Assembly (NCBI RefSeq): GCF_900101765.1 | Contig: NZ_LT627735.1 | Coordinates: 124,001-188,000, forward strand | From: Nonlabens sp. Hel1_33_55 | GTDB taxonomy: Bacteria; Bacteroidota; Bacteroidia; Flavobacteriales; Flavobacteriaceae | Direction: 5' to 3' | Length of the DNA stretch: 64,000 bases | Shown: piece after piece, positions 51,055 to 59,676 of the stretch | How positions within the stretch are numbered: position 1 is the first letter of the stretch | Layout of the letters: every line of letters starts with the position of its first letter | The notes under the pieces: generated by a model | Told to the model about the DNA's origin: nothing | Seen by the model: the letters and a program-made list of their open reading frames with translations, nothing else | Databases searched by the model: none | Made by a program: the position numbers and the translations under genes

Positions 51055-51777
51055 TTACCTTTTATAAAACGGAATGCGATAAGAAATGCCATAAGAATAA
51101 CCAACGCCTATCTCACTGGTATCATAAGTTCTACCAAATCCAGGGACGTATAGGTTATCAAAATTATCCGGCTGATCCTCTGCAACTAATCGTTTCAATT
51201 GAACATTGATAGACAGATATAGATTGTTTAATACTTCTACTTTAACTCCTGCTTGAACTTCTGCCCAGAAAGATGTCAAGCCAGAAAATTCTTCATTAGG
51301 AAATCTGCTTTGAGTAGGGAAAGCGCCTATATCTTCATAAAAGTCAAACCTCTTCAAAGTTTGAGAATAGCTAGCCGCACCAGCTCTAAAACCTACATAA
51401 ATCATATTATCCAGATCCAGCCAATTCCCATAAAAATTGTAGTCGGCACCTGCTTTTAAAAAGGAACCATTGGTTTCAAAGTCAATTTGATTTGTTTCTC
51501 TATCTAGGATTTCGGTTCCTATTTCTCCTGCGATGTACCAGTCTTTGGTAAGGCGATAATCTGCCATGATCTGGAATCCAGTGTATTCATCGTCGATTGC
51601 CGTTCTTATGAGACTAGCGATATCTACTCCTGCACGCAAACCATAATCTGCCTTGTAAACGATACTATCGTTTGCTGCAGGTCGTTGGTTAGATTGTGGC
51701 TCAGTTTGCTGTGCGTTCATCATGTAAAACGACAGTAAGCAGAATAGGCTAGTGGCGTATTTCAACATGAATGTCAT
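51055..51777 (-). CDS. DUF6048 outer-membrane protein
   Basis: A 240-residue exported protein with a signal peptide (cleavage near MNAQ) and alternating hydrophobic strands through to a final aromatic-rich GVGYSYGISYRIPFY, the pattern of an outer-membrane beta-barrel. It fits DUF6048, a Bacteroidota family. The start may be the ATG at 51777 or at 51768; both overlap the end of the DUF6452 gene (by 29 or 20 bp). The two families commonly pair and may form an envelope module. Function unknown. Confidence 0.78.
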   Translation of the reverse strand: MTFMLKYATSLFCLLSFYMMNAQQTEPQSNQRPAANDSIVYKADYGLRAGVDIASLIRTAIDDEYTGFQIMADYRLTKDWYIAGEIGTEILDRETNQIDFETNGSFLKAGADYNFYGNWLDLDNMIYVGFRAGAASYSQTLKRFDFYEDIGAFPTQSRFPNEEFSGLTSFWAEVQAGVKVEVLNNLYLSINVQLKRLVAEDQPDNFDNLYVPGFGRTYDTSEIGVGYSYGISYRIPFYKR

Positions 51778-52261
51778 TTTTTGAGGTTACGTCTCGATCT
51801 CTAACGGTTACATTGGTAATCCATGGATTTGCTGGATCTTCATCAGGTCTGATAGCGGTTAGATCCAAAAATGTTGCGCCATAACCACAGGCACGGTTCA
51901 AGTAAATTTCTTCTTGTACGTATTCAAACCTAATAGGGTCGCCATTTACAGCTCCATTTAGAGTTCTTGTAAATTCAAAATCAGTAAAATTTTGATCAAT
52001 TCTTAAAGGTATAGCGATGGAATCTACTTGAGTAAGAGTCAAAGCTCCAGTTCCATCAAGTGCTACAGCAACACCTGCCTCTTCATTGATCACTTGGAGA
52101 CTTTCTACCGGTTTACGCAGCAGTGAGTTTCTCGCATCAACAAAAACAATTACCAGTCGTGGTATGTCCAGCTCTTCTGGAATACACAAATCGTCTTTCT
52201 CGCAAGATGAAAAACAACATGCGATTACCAGTAAAATAGCTATGATTTGATTTCTATTCAT
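51749..52261 (-). CDS. DUF6452 lipoprotein
   Basis: A 170-residue lipoprotein (FSSC, Cys20, followed by EKDD, an acidic surface-export-like stretch). The mature domain contains IPRLVIVFVDARNSLLRKPVESLQV and ends with a beta-rich region including two Cys-containing segments (RACGYGATFLDL). It belongs to DUF6452, of unknown function. It overlaps the TlpA-like gene upstream by 8 bp and the DUF6048 gene downstream, so rlmD, the TlpA-like gene and these two form one tight operon. Confidence 0.78.
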   Translation of the reverse strand: MNRNQIIAILLVIACCFSSCEKDDLCIPEELDIPRLVIVFVDARNSLLRKPVESLQVINEEAGVAVALDGTGALTLTQVDSIAIPLRIDQNFTDFEFTRTLNGAVNGDPIRFEYVQEEIYLNRACGYGATFLDLTAIRPDEDPANPWITNVTVRDRDVTSKNDIHVEIRH

Positions 52262-53723
52262 TGATAAGCTTTGTCAGCAATTCTGTTGTTGCTGGGTAAC
52301 TAGGTCTGTGAATATAATCAGATAGAACGATCTCACCAGATTTATTGATCACTGTATAGGTTGGAAAGCCTTCCAATTCAATCTGCTGGCTAATTATTTT
52401 TGATTCCTCATCAGATAGGAAGTAATGTTTCCCTTTGATTTTAAATTCTGCAATAGAAGGAAGATAGGCACGTCGCTCGCTATTATGACACAAGTAAACA
52501 AACTCTACGTCATCGTTAAATTTGTCATGAAGTTTGGGCGAGGCCTCTTTAAATTCTGACTTGCAAGGCCCGCACCAGGTGGCCCAGTTGTCAATATAAA
52601 CGACCTTACCGTTCGCATTATCTACAATCTCGTCAAGATATGTCGCTGCGTTAGCAGATTCAAATTCCAGTAACTCTGCCTCTTCAGGTAGCTCTGGACT
52701 TTCCAATAATTTTTTCTCGGCCTCGTATCTGGAGGTAATGCTATTTTTTATTTCTTCATCTTCAATCTTTGACAAGAACTGCTCGTTTGTTGATTCATAT
52801 ATCTCAACATTATGATCCTGTAACTGGTTAAGGTAAAATTCATGAGTCACCAGATCGTGAAGTAGGGAACCGTCAGATCTTGCAGCTGCCAGTTCGAGTG
52901 CTTTCTTATCAATACTATCGCCATCATCGACTAACAATCTCGCCTTACTTTGGTAATGATGTTTCAGGGTGTAGACTAAACGCTGTATCAGCGTCGTGTT
53001 TACCAGATCAGACTTTTCGATTTCTGGAATTTCATCAATAAAATTGAAGTATTCACCATCTGCGGCAGGAGTTTCCAGTCCATAATAATCTCTATACATT
53101 GCATAGTCGATCTTTGAATTTGGGAAGAAAAATTTCTCTCGTGCATTGATGTAATCTTGCAATATTGGATCCTCGATAGACGACAAAAAAGTTTTGTTGT
53201 AGTCTATGATTGATTGTTGTTCCGCTTTCGCGAAAGCGGTAAACTCTTCAACAGCCTGGTCAGCCTCATTGTTATACTGCGCCTGCACATCTACTGGAAA
53301 TCCACGCAGATAACGCTGCAATTCATTGTTAGTTGCTGCTCGATCTCCCGTAAAATAGGGCTCGATCAACTGGGTAGAGTCTGCAGCTTTTGAAATCGCC
53401 ACATAAATGCTATCACCTGGCGCGGCAAGCACGCTAAAAGGCCTGGAGGCAAATACGGTCACTTCTCTAGGGTCACTCAGTTCCATCTCCAACTGGAAAG
53501 AGCCATCTGCATTAAGATCTGCATTATATTCATCATAATCACTCTTTAAGTAATCATAAGCATAGACCTGGATTTGGGAAATGTCCAGCGAGTCTGCAGG
53601 CTCAACGATACCAGATATTTTGACAATTCCTGTGGTACTACCAACTTGTTCCATTGTTTTTTCCTTGCAACCAAACATTACGGCGACTGCCAAAAACAAT
53701 AAAATTACTTTCTTCATTCTCAT
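52254..53723 (-). CDS. TlpA-family thiol-disulfide lipoprotein with large N-terminal domain
   Basis: A 489-residue lipoprotein (MFGC, Cys19; start ATG 53723 or 53717). The first 330 residues form a helical and beta domain like the DUF4369-type head of Bacteroidota TlpA proteins. The C-terminal 140 residues are a thioredoxin fold with YIDNWATWCGPCKSEFKEASP (CGPC) and the cis-Pro GFPTYTVI. Likely a periplasmic or outer-membrane thiol oxidoreductase. Its start overlaps the rlmD stop by 4 bp. The palindrome at 53224 adds AFAKA within a helix. Confidence 0.88.
   Translation of the reverse strand: MRMKKVILLFLAVAVMFGCKEKTMEQVGSTTGIVKISGIVEPADSLDISQIQVYAYDYLKSDYDEYNADLNADGSFQLEMELSDPREVTVFASRPFSVLAAPGDSIYVAISKAADSTQLIEPYFTGDRAATNNELQRYLRGFPVDVQAQYNNEADQAVEEFTAFAKAEQQSIIDYNKTFLSSIEDPILQDYINAREKFFFPNSKIDYAMYRDYYGLETPAADGEYFNFIDEIPEIEKSDLVNTTLIQRLVYTLKHHYQSKARLLVDDGDSIDKKALELAAARSDGSLLHDLVTHEFYLNQLQDHNVEIYESTNEQFLSKIEDEEIKNSITSRYEAEKKLLESPELPEEAELLEFESANAATYLDEIVDNANGKVVYIDNWATWCGPCKSEFKEASPKLHDKFNDDVEFVYLCHNSERRAYLPSIAEFKIKGKHYFLSDEESKIISQQIELEGFPTYTVINKSGEIVLSDYIHRPSYPATTELLTKLINE
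53224..53237. repeat. GCTTTCGCGAAAGC palindrome, in the TlpA-like gene
   Basis: Perfect copy read as Ala-Phe-Ala-Lys-Ala. Confidence 0.9.
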
Positions 53724-55144
53724 GACTTCAATTCTAATAAAACGACATTTTCAACATGATGCGTTTGAGGGAACATATCGACTGGACGCACTCTAACAAT
53801 ATCATATTTAGTATTTAATAACGCAAGATCACGCGCCTGTGTTGCACTATTACAACTTACATATACAATTCTGGGAGCTTCAAGATTAAGCAATTGGGCC
53901 ACAACATCTTTGTGCATACCATCACGTGGTGGATCTGTAATGACCACATCTGGTGTGCCGTGAGTGTCGATGAAATCTGATGTAAATACATCTTTCATGT
54001 CGCCCACGTAGAATTCTGCATTTGTCACATTGTTTAATTCTGCATTTGCTTGGGCGTCCTCAATGGCTTGCTGTACAGACTCGATTCCTATTACCTTGGC
54101 AGCTTTTCCAGCAACAAATTGGGCAATGGTTCCTGTTCCCGTATACAAGTCATAGACCGTCTGTGAACCGTCCAATCCAGCAAATTCACGGGTTACTTTA
54201 TATAATTCGTAGGCTTGTGCAGAGTTGGTCTGGTAGAAAGATTTTGCACTGATCTTGAACTGCAATCCTTCCATTTCTTCCATTATAAAATCGTCACCAT
54301 GATATAATATCACATCCTGATCATAGATGGTGTCGTTTGCCTTCTCATTAATGATGTATTGCAATGATTTGATGGCTGGGAATGAGCTTTTCAAATGCTC
54401 CAAAAGCGCGATTCTTTGGTCTTCCTGTTCCTGAAAAAATTGGATCACGACCATCACGTCGCCAGTACTGGACATTCTCAACATCAAGGTGCGCAAGGTT
54501 CCCGATTTTTCTCGTGGAGCGTAGTAGGAGATGTTTTCCGCTTTCGCGAAAGCGTGGACACTCAACCTAATCTGCTCACCAATAGCTGGGTGCAAGTGGC
54601 ATTCATCCAGGTGCAAGATCTTGTCCCACATACCCGGAATGTGAAAGCCCAGCGCTTTTTTATCATCATCTGCCAACTGAACATCTGACTGAATCTCTTC
54701 CAGCGTCAACCAGCGATTTGCTGAGAAGCTGAATTCCATTTTGTTGCGGTAATAATATTGCTGCTCACTGGCCAGGATAGGTTCCACCTCTGGTAGATCC
54801 AGATGACCTATGCGTGTCAGGTTCTCGACAACTTCTTTTTGTTTGAAATAGAGTTGGCTTTCATAAGCCATTTCCTGCCATTTGCAACCACCACAGGTAT
54901 CAAAATGTTTACATAATGGTTGCGTGCGACGGCTAGATCGTTCATGAAAATGGGTAACCTTTCCTTCATAAAAAGATTTCCTCTTTTTAAAAGTTGTGAT
55001 GTCGACTACATCGCCAGGTATGGCGTCAGTTAGGAAAATCACCTCGCCTTCAGCTGTTTTGGCAACGCTTTTTCCTCTAGCGCCTGCATCAACTACAGGT
55101 ACATTTTCAAAAGTTTTTTGCGCTCTTCTTCTTCTTTTTGACAT
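53720..55144 (-). CDS. rlmD: 23S rRNA (uracil-C5)-methyltransferase RlmD/RumA
   Basis: A 474-residue SAM-dependent enzyme that methylates a uracil (U1939 in E. coli) of 23S rRNA. Order: a TRAM domain (residues 10-70), an Fe-S cluster region with CKHFDTCGGCKWQ, a central domain, and a Rossmann domain with VYDLYTGTGTIAQFVAG (SAM), ITDPPRDGMH and the catalytic VSCNSATQ. I chose the ATG at 55144, giving MSKRRRRAQ; a longer frame to 55189 has no similarity. First gene of a four-gene operon. The palindrome at 54540 gives AFAKA. Confidence 0.95.
   Translation of the reverse strand: MSKRRRRAQKTFENVPVVDAGARGKSVAKTAEGEVIFLTDAIPGDVVDITTFKKRKSFYEGKVTHFHERSSRRTQPLCKHFDTCGGCKWQEMAYESQLYFKQKEVVENLTRIGHLDLPEVEPILASEQQYYYRNKMEFSFSANRWLTLEEIQSDVQLADDDKKALGFHIPGMWDKILHLDECHLHPAIGEQIRLSVHAFAKAENISYYAPREKSGTLRTLMLRMSSTGDVMVVIQFFQEQEDQRIALLEHLKSSFPAIKSLQYIINEKANDTIYDQDVILYHGDDFIMEEMEGLQFKISAKSFYQTNSAQAYELYKVTREFAGLDGSQTVYDLYTGTGTIAQFVAGKAAKVIGIESVQQAIEDAQANAELNNVTNAEFYVGDMKDVFTSDFIDTHGTPDVVITDPPRDGMHKDVVAQLLNLEAPRIVYVSCNSATQARDLALLNTKYDIVRVRPVDMFPQTHHVENVVLLELKS
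54540..54553. repeat. GCTTTCGCGAAAGC palindrome, in rlmD
   Basis: Perfect copy read as Ala-Phe-Ala-Lys-Ala. Confidence 0.9.
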
Positions 55145-55290
55145 GGGTTCAAAATTAAGGCAAATGCCACGACTAGAAGTGTGTCTCACTCATAATTTGA
55201 ATGTGCCACAATCAAGCCGAATTAACGTCACCTAAACGGATTGCCCGTGGGCTTTTTTGTAATTTGCAGCTTAGAAATTAAAATAAGCCA

Positions 55291-56562
55291 ATGAATATTA
55301 CAGCGTCAAAATCAAAGGAATTAATAGAAATAGAAGAGAAGCATGGGGCTCACAACTATCACCCTTTACCAGTTGTACTGGAACGTGGTGAAGGAGTTTA
55401 TGTTTGGGATGTAGAAGGGAAGAAGTATTTTGACTTTTTGAGTGCTTATAGCGCTGTGAATCAAGGCCACTGTCATCCTGCCATTATTGATGCCATGTCA
55501 GAGCAGGCAAGAACGTTGACACTTACCTCCAGAGCTTTTCACAATAATAAGCTAGGAAAGTTCAATAGCTACATTACTGACTATTTCAATTTTGATAAAG
55601 TCCTTCCCATGAATACTGGTGCGGAAGCTGTAGAAACTGCGATTAAAATTGCACGTAAATGGGCTTATGAGAAAAAGGGAGTTGAAGAAAAGGATGCGCA
55701 GATTATTGTTTGTGAGAATAATTTTCATGGCCGTACCACCACGATTATTTCGTTTTCCAATGATGAGAACGCCAGAAAGAACTTTGGACCCTACACACCA
55801 GGATTTATAAAGATTCCATACGATGAAGTAGAGGCTTTAGAAAAAGCATTGCAACAGGATAATGTAGCAGGTTTTTTAATAGAACCTATCCAAGGTGAAG
55901 CTGGAGTCTATACACCAGCAGATGATTATATGCGCCGCTGTAAAGAATTATGTGAAAAACACAATGCACTTTTTATAGCAGATGAGATTCAAACTGGAAT
56001 TGCCAGAACTGGAGCGCTATTAGCTGTTTGTGGAAAATGTAATTGTCAAGGTTCTTGTGAGCGACAGGAAACGTATTCACGTCCAGATATTTTGATTTTA
56101 GGAAAAGCACTTTCTGGTGGCGCCTTCCCAGTAAGCGCCGTTTTAGCTGATGATCATATTATGAATGTCATCAAACCTGGTCAACATGGAAGCACTTTTG
56201 GAGGTAATCCTGTAGCTGCTGTGGTGGCAATTGCTGCACTTGAAGTGGTAAAGGATGAATCACTTGCTCAAAACGCCAGGGCTTTAGGTAATTACTTTAG
56301 AGAAAAGATCAATGAGTATATAGAAACCACTGACACCGTAAAACTCGTTAGAGGTAGAGGTTTATTAAACGCCATTGTTATCAACGATTCAGAAGACAGC
56401 GACACCGCTTGGAATATCTGTTTAAAATTACGTGACAATGGATTGCTCGCAAAACCAACCCACGGGAATATCATCAGGTTTGCGCCACCGCTCGTTATGA
56501 CTAAAGAGCAGCTCGATGAATGTATTGAAATCATTATTCAAACTCTTAAGGAGTTTGAATAA
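55291..56562 (+). CDS. rocD: Ornithine aminotransferase (Cys-rich insert type)
   Basis: A 423-residue PLP enzyme that converts ornithine and 2-oxoglutarate to glutamate semialdehyde and glutamate. It has EEKHGAHNYHPLPVVLERGEG, the PLP-phosphate site NTGAEAVETAIKIARKWAY, IQGEAGV, IADEIQTG and Lys272 in LGKALSGG. Between IADEIQTGIARTGALLAV and RPDILILGKAL there is an extra segment with four Cys (247, 250, 252, 256; pattern CxxCxCxxxC). The human enzyme has a short loop there. The insert could bind a metal ion. Single gene with a strong terminator. Confidence 0.94.
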   Translation: MNITASKSKELIEIEEKHGAHNYHPLPVVLERGEGVYVWDVEGKKYFDFLSAYSAVNQGHCHPAIIDAMSEQARTLTLTSRAFHNNKLGKFNSYITDYFNFDKVLPMNTGAEAVETAIKIARKWAYEKKGVEEKDAQIIVCENNFHGRTTTIISFSNDENARKNFGPYTPGFIKIPYDEVEALEKALQQDNVAGFLIEPIQGEAGVYTPADDYMRRCKELCEKHNALFIADEIQTGIARTGALLAVCGKCNCQGSCERQETYSRPDILILGKALSGGAFPVSAVLADDHIMNVIKPGQHGSTFGGNPVAAVVAIAALEVVKDESLAQNARALGNYFREKINEYIETTDTVKLVRGRGLLNAIVINDSEDSDTAWNICLKLRDNGLLAKPTHGNIIRFAPPLVMTKEQLDECIEIIIQTLKEFE

Positions 56563-56597
56563 TTAGTAAGCTTTGGTCGAGTTACGATCTAAAAAAT

Positions 56598-56631
56598 AAA
56601 AAAGGGGAAAACGTTAGTTTTCCCCTTTTTT
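56598..56631. terminator. Bidirectional terminator after rocD
   Basis: A perfect 15-bp stem (AAAAAAGGGGAAAAC and GTTTTCCCCTTTTTT) around GTTA, between convergent genes. Confidence 0.92.
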
Positions 56632-56652
56632 GGTTATAATGATATTGTACGA

Positions 56653-57015
56653 TTACATACAACCAGCTTCTTCCATGGCTTCGTAAAGCGGTGCAAGTTG
56701 TTCTTCTGTTACATTAGGATTATCTGCAAAAGCATCTATATAGCCTTGGTAAAAAGCACATTGATTGAAATAGAAGGCTACTAATAATCCGAGACCAATT
56801 AGAGAAAGAATCAAGGAAATAATAGCAACGGTTTTTGCCGTTTTCATGGCCTTACCATTAGAGTAAGCCTCTGGATTCTCGTTGTATTTTTTCAATTCTT
56901 TGGAAGCGATTACTAACGCTATAATAGCGGCTACAGTTCCAAGTCCGTAAACGCAGCAACATAAAAATCCTACAATTGATAGGATATAGACTGCCGTGGT
57001 ATTGAGTTTTTGCAT
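56653..57015 (-). CDS. CCC-motif membrane protein
   Basis: A 120-residue membrane protein with two hydrophobic regions (about residues 8-38 and 60-85) and the CCC triplet in FLCCCVYGLGTVAAIIALVIA that names this Bacteroidota family. The C-terminal tail has further Cys (NQCAFYQ, EAGCM). No function is known. It follows a DUF2752 gene by 13 bp, and the two probably act together; DUF2752 and CCC-motif proteins commonly neighbour each other. Confidence 0.82.
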   Translation of the reverse strand: MQKLNTTAVYILSIVGFLCCCVYGLGTVAAIIALVIASKELKKYNENPEAYSNGKAMKTAKTVAIISLILSLIGLGLLVAFYFNQCAFYQGYIDAFADNPNVTEEQLAPLYEAMEEAGCM

Positions 57016-57028
57016 GATGGTTGGTTTT

Positions 57029-57322
57029 TTAGATAAATGAAATTTTGATGATGTAACTGGTGATGATCGTTCCTATGGCAATGATGGTTGCCCATAATTT
57101 GATCTTCTCACCATATTTTACATTGACAAACATATCAAAAATTAAGAAACCTAAAAGAAAAATGATGGGTAATAATGCTGGGTACATTAAAAAGGATTCT
57201 TTGATATCGCCATGTAAAAAAAGAGAAATGGACCGCTGGATACCACATCCAGGACAGTCCATTCCTATCATTTGTTTAGTGAAACAGGGCAGCATCCAGC
57301 TGTCGTCCACAATTGTAATCAT
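57029..57322 (-). CDS. DUF2752 membrane protein
   Basis: A 97-residue protein with the DUF2752 signature MIGMDCPGCGIQRSISLFLHGDI (CPGCGxxR) near the N-terminus, then two membrane helices (about residues 43-62 and 73-93). Function unknown; the CxxC may bind metal or undergo redox change. It lies 7 bp after the T9SS cargo gene and 13 bp before the CCC-motif gene. Confidence 0.85.
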   Translation of the reverse strand: MITIVDDSWMLPCFTKQMIGMDCPGCGIQRSISLFLHGDIKESFLMYPALLPIIFLLGFLIFDMFVNVKYGEKIKLWATIIAIGTIITSYIIKISFI

Positions 57323-57329
57323 AAACTCA

Positions 57330-59372
57330 TTAATTAGAAATAATTACTTTTTGAGCCATCTCTTCATCATTTCTAGTAGCAACCTTCACTATGTAGATTC
57401 CAGTAGAGTATGATGTTGTATTAAAAGTAAATTCTTGATTTGCTTCCTTAGGTGATTGTTGAGCCACCAATCTTCCAGCAAGATCAAAAACGCTAATGTT
57501 AGAAACCTCTTTGCTTGCAGGATTAAGGATTGTCAATAAGCTACGCTCATTATTCTGGAAAATATTAAATGCATTGCTAGTAAGTATTTCATCTCCATTA
57601 CTCAAAGTAGACTTTTCTTCAAAGACAATTTCATAGCGATCATCCACTAATCCTTTTTCAGTAGTTATTGTATAGGAATCGTTTAGAATATCGTGGTATG
57701 TGTTGGTTTGTTTGTCGTGAATAAGAACTTTTTCAGTATCAAAATTTATAGCAGTAGCAACGCGAATTTGAAAGGTCGCTGAATTATTGGCTGTTTTAAA
57801 AGCGACAGGTACTGCTGTTTCATTTTTAGAAAAAGGTACCGATTGAATTACGTATTCATTGTTCTCGAGTGGCATATAGATGTCGGTATTTACCCGATTT
57901 GCGTTATTACTTCCTTCAAGACCCCAATCATAACCTAAGGTAGCTCCTTCACCAAAGGAGAGTATCATTTGCCTGTTATAGCTTTTATTTATGAACGTAT
58001 TAATGATAATTTTTGGCCTAACAAATGTGGTATTGGCATTTGTTGATTGATCACTTCCAGATCCTGGCGCAGCCTTAAAAAATGAATTGCTATTATTCTC
58101 TTTAACAAGATCCCTTTGTGAATTACTAAAAGTCGCCGTTCCTTTGGATCCTACAGCGAAAGGATTACCTGTAACATCATTGTCTCGTACGATCATGAAT
58201 CCCTGACCTACTGGAGCGTACCTTCTAGTCGTTCCAGCTCCAACAGGAAAAGATGGCCCGCCCGTGACATCATCTTCAGATCCACTAATTGGTACACCAT
58301 TTTCATCATACTTAATAAAGGTAGCAGGTACAAACTCACCGTCATCTCCCTCAATTCCCATTGCACCTGGAGTATAAACGCCGTAGCCACCTTCATATTC
58401 TATCAAAAGATGTGTTGTGGACTGCGAATCCCAAAAATAGATTTCAGGCGTAATTTCTGGATTGTCAAATAAAAAGTCTTTCAAATCCAATGCCGAAGGG
58501 TATGGGTTACCAATTAATGAGAAGTCACCTTGTGCCACTCCCACTTCAATATCTCCATTATTTGGAATTCCTCTAAAGTCATATCTCTGTCCTTGTCCAA
58601 GAGAAGAAGTTTCAAGATTAACCCCAGAATCTAAAATGACCCCTTTCATAGTAAAACCATACCCAGGAAGCACAGTTGCGGCAGAAGGCGCAAAACTTTG
58701 CCATCCGAAATATCCTTGAGTACCGCCATTCCCAGCACCATCTCCAACGCTATTATAACTATATAACCATCGAGAAGCAATTCTTAGTGGTTGATTTACT
58801 ATCGTAGGCCCTGTTTGAGTGGTATTATTTGTATATTCTTGATTATCTGTTCGTCCATCTCTAACTGAGGTGTCAAATATAAATGCAGGTTCAGCATCTA
58901 TCACAAAATCTGTTTCAAATGGAAAATTTTCCATAAGTAAAGGAAAATACATTTGAGTATTTTTAAAACCAGCATTGGATCCGGCTCCAGATTCACTTAC
59001 TGGGGACGACCAATAATTATAAGTAAAATTATTTGCAACACCTTCTTGAAAAACAGATAGCGTTCCATTACCACCATTATTTCCTATAGGGTCAGATATA
59101 TCAATTAGGGCAGGGTCTCCTTGAATAAGATGGGCTATATTCCCATTTCCCTTACCTGCATTTACACCTGTTTGTATTGCACCTTCTCTCAAATAAAATG
59201 CAGATCCATCACTGGCTCCTGGAGCACTGGGTGCATCTCTCAAGACCAGACCTTTAGTTATAAAAATATCAGTCCCTTTGGAATAGATAAATGCATCATT
59301 GTTAACCTGAACCTGAGCTATCGAACTACCAGCAACAAAAAGAGTTGCGATAAATAATGTAAAGTTTTTCAT
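57330..59372 (-). CDS. Secreted protein with T9SS type A sorting domain
   Basis: A 680-residue exported protein with a signal peptide ending IAQ. The last 80 residues form a type IX secretion type A sorting domain: ILTSNAFNIFQNNERSLL, ISVFDLAGRLV and STGIYIVKVATRNDEEMAQKVIISN. The body is beta-rich with many Gly and Asn and opens with a repeat-poor region (FIYSKGTDIFITKGLVLRD); no catalytic domain is seen. It is probably exported across the outer membrane and attached to the surface. A TATTTTTG box precedes it (59394-59401). Confidence 0.87.
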   Translation of the reverse strand: MKNFTLFIATLFVAGSSIAQVQVNNDAFIYSKGTDIFITKGLVLRDAPSAPGASDGSAFYLREGAIQTGVNAGKGNGNIAHLIQGDPALIDISDPIGNNGGNGTLSVFQEGVANNFTYNYWSSPVSESGAGSNAGFKNTQMYFPLLMENFPFETDFVIDAEPAFIFDTSVRDGRTDNQEYTNNTTQTGPTIVNQPLRIASRWLYSYNSVGDGAGNGGTQGYFGWQSFAPSAATVLPGYGFTMKGVILDSGVNLETSSLGQGQRYDFRGIPNNGDIEVGVAQGDFSLIGNPYPSALDLKDFLFDNPEITPEIYFWDSQSTTHLLIEYEGGYGVYTPGAMGIEGDDGEFVPATFIKYDENGVPISGSEDDVTGGPSFPVGAGTTRRYAPVGQGFMIVRDNDVTGNPFAVGSKGTATFSNSQRDLVKENNSNSFFKAAPGSGSDQSTNANTTFVRPKIIINTFINKSYNRQMILSFGEGATLGYDWGLEGSNNANRVNTDIYMPLENNEYVIQSVPFSKNETAVPVAFKTANNSATFQIRVATAINFDTEKVLIHDKQTNTYHDILNDSYTITTEKGLVDDRYEIVFEEKSTLSNGDEILTSNAFNIFQNNERSLLTILNPASKEVSNISVFDLAGRLVAQQSPKEANQEFTFNTTSYSTGIYIVKVATRNDEEMAQKVIISN

Positions 59373-59393
59373 ATTGTATAACTTTTACCAAGA

Positions 59394-59401
59394 CAAAAAT
59401 A
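59394..59401 (-). promoter_or_regulatory. -7 promoter box of the T9SS cargo gene (TATTTTTG)
   Basis: Minus strand TATTTTTGTC, 21 nt before the ATG at 59372. Confidence 0.5.
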
Positions 59402-59484
59402 TACTCTTTAAAATAGTAATTTCGCTATTTTGAAATCTAAATATTCTTGGCATACTAACTATCGGCAAAATACATAAATATTCG

Positions 59485-59676
59485 ATGAACGATAACAAAA
59501 AACAGCTATTTAACGGTATTTTAATCATAATCGGCGTCATCTTACTTGCTTATTCCCTTACAGTTACAGGCGTTAGCGTCTATTTGCAGATCGTCGGATT
59601 ATTTATATTGATGATAGGTGCTTACCGCGCTAGTAAACATTGGGCAAAACATAAAAACGACCACCTTGATGAGTAG
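59485..59676 (+). CDS. Small two-helix membrane protein
   Basis: A 63-residue protein with two predicted membrane helices (residues 10-28 and 31-49) and charged ends (MNDNKKQ, KHWAKHKNDHLDE). Not recognised as a named family. Its last 8 bp overlap the start of the Smr-domain gene, so translation of the two is coupled. Confidence 0.68.
   Translation: MNDNKKQLFNGILIIIGVILLAYSLTVTGVSVYLQIVGLFILMIGAYRASKHWAKHKNDHLDE

Noticed and set aside
57060..57413. A 117-codon plus-strand frame
   Set aside because: It lies opposite DUF2752 and the T9SS sorting domain, both well supported.
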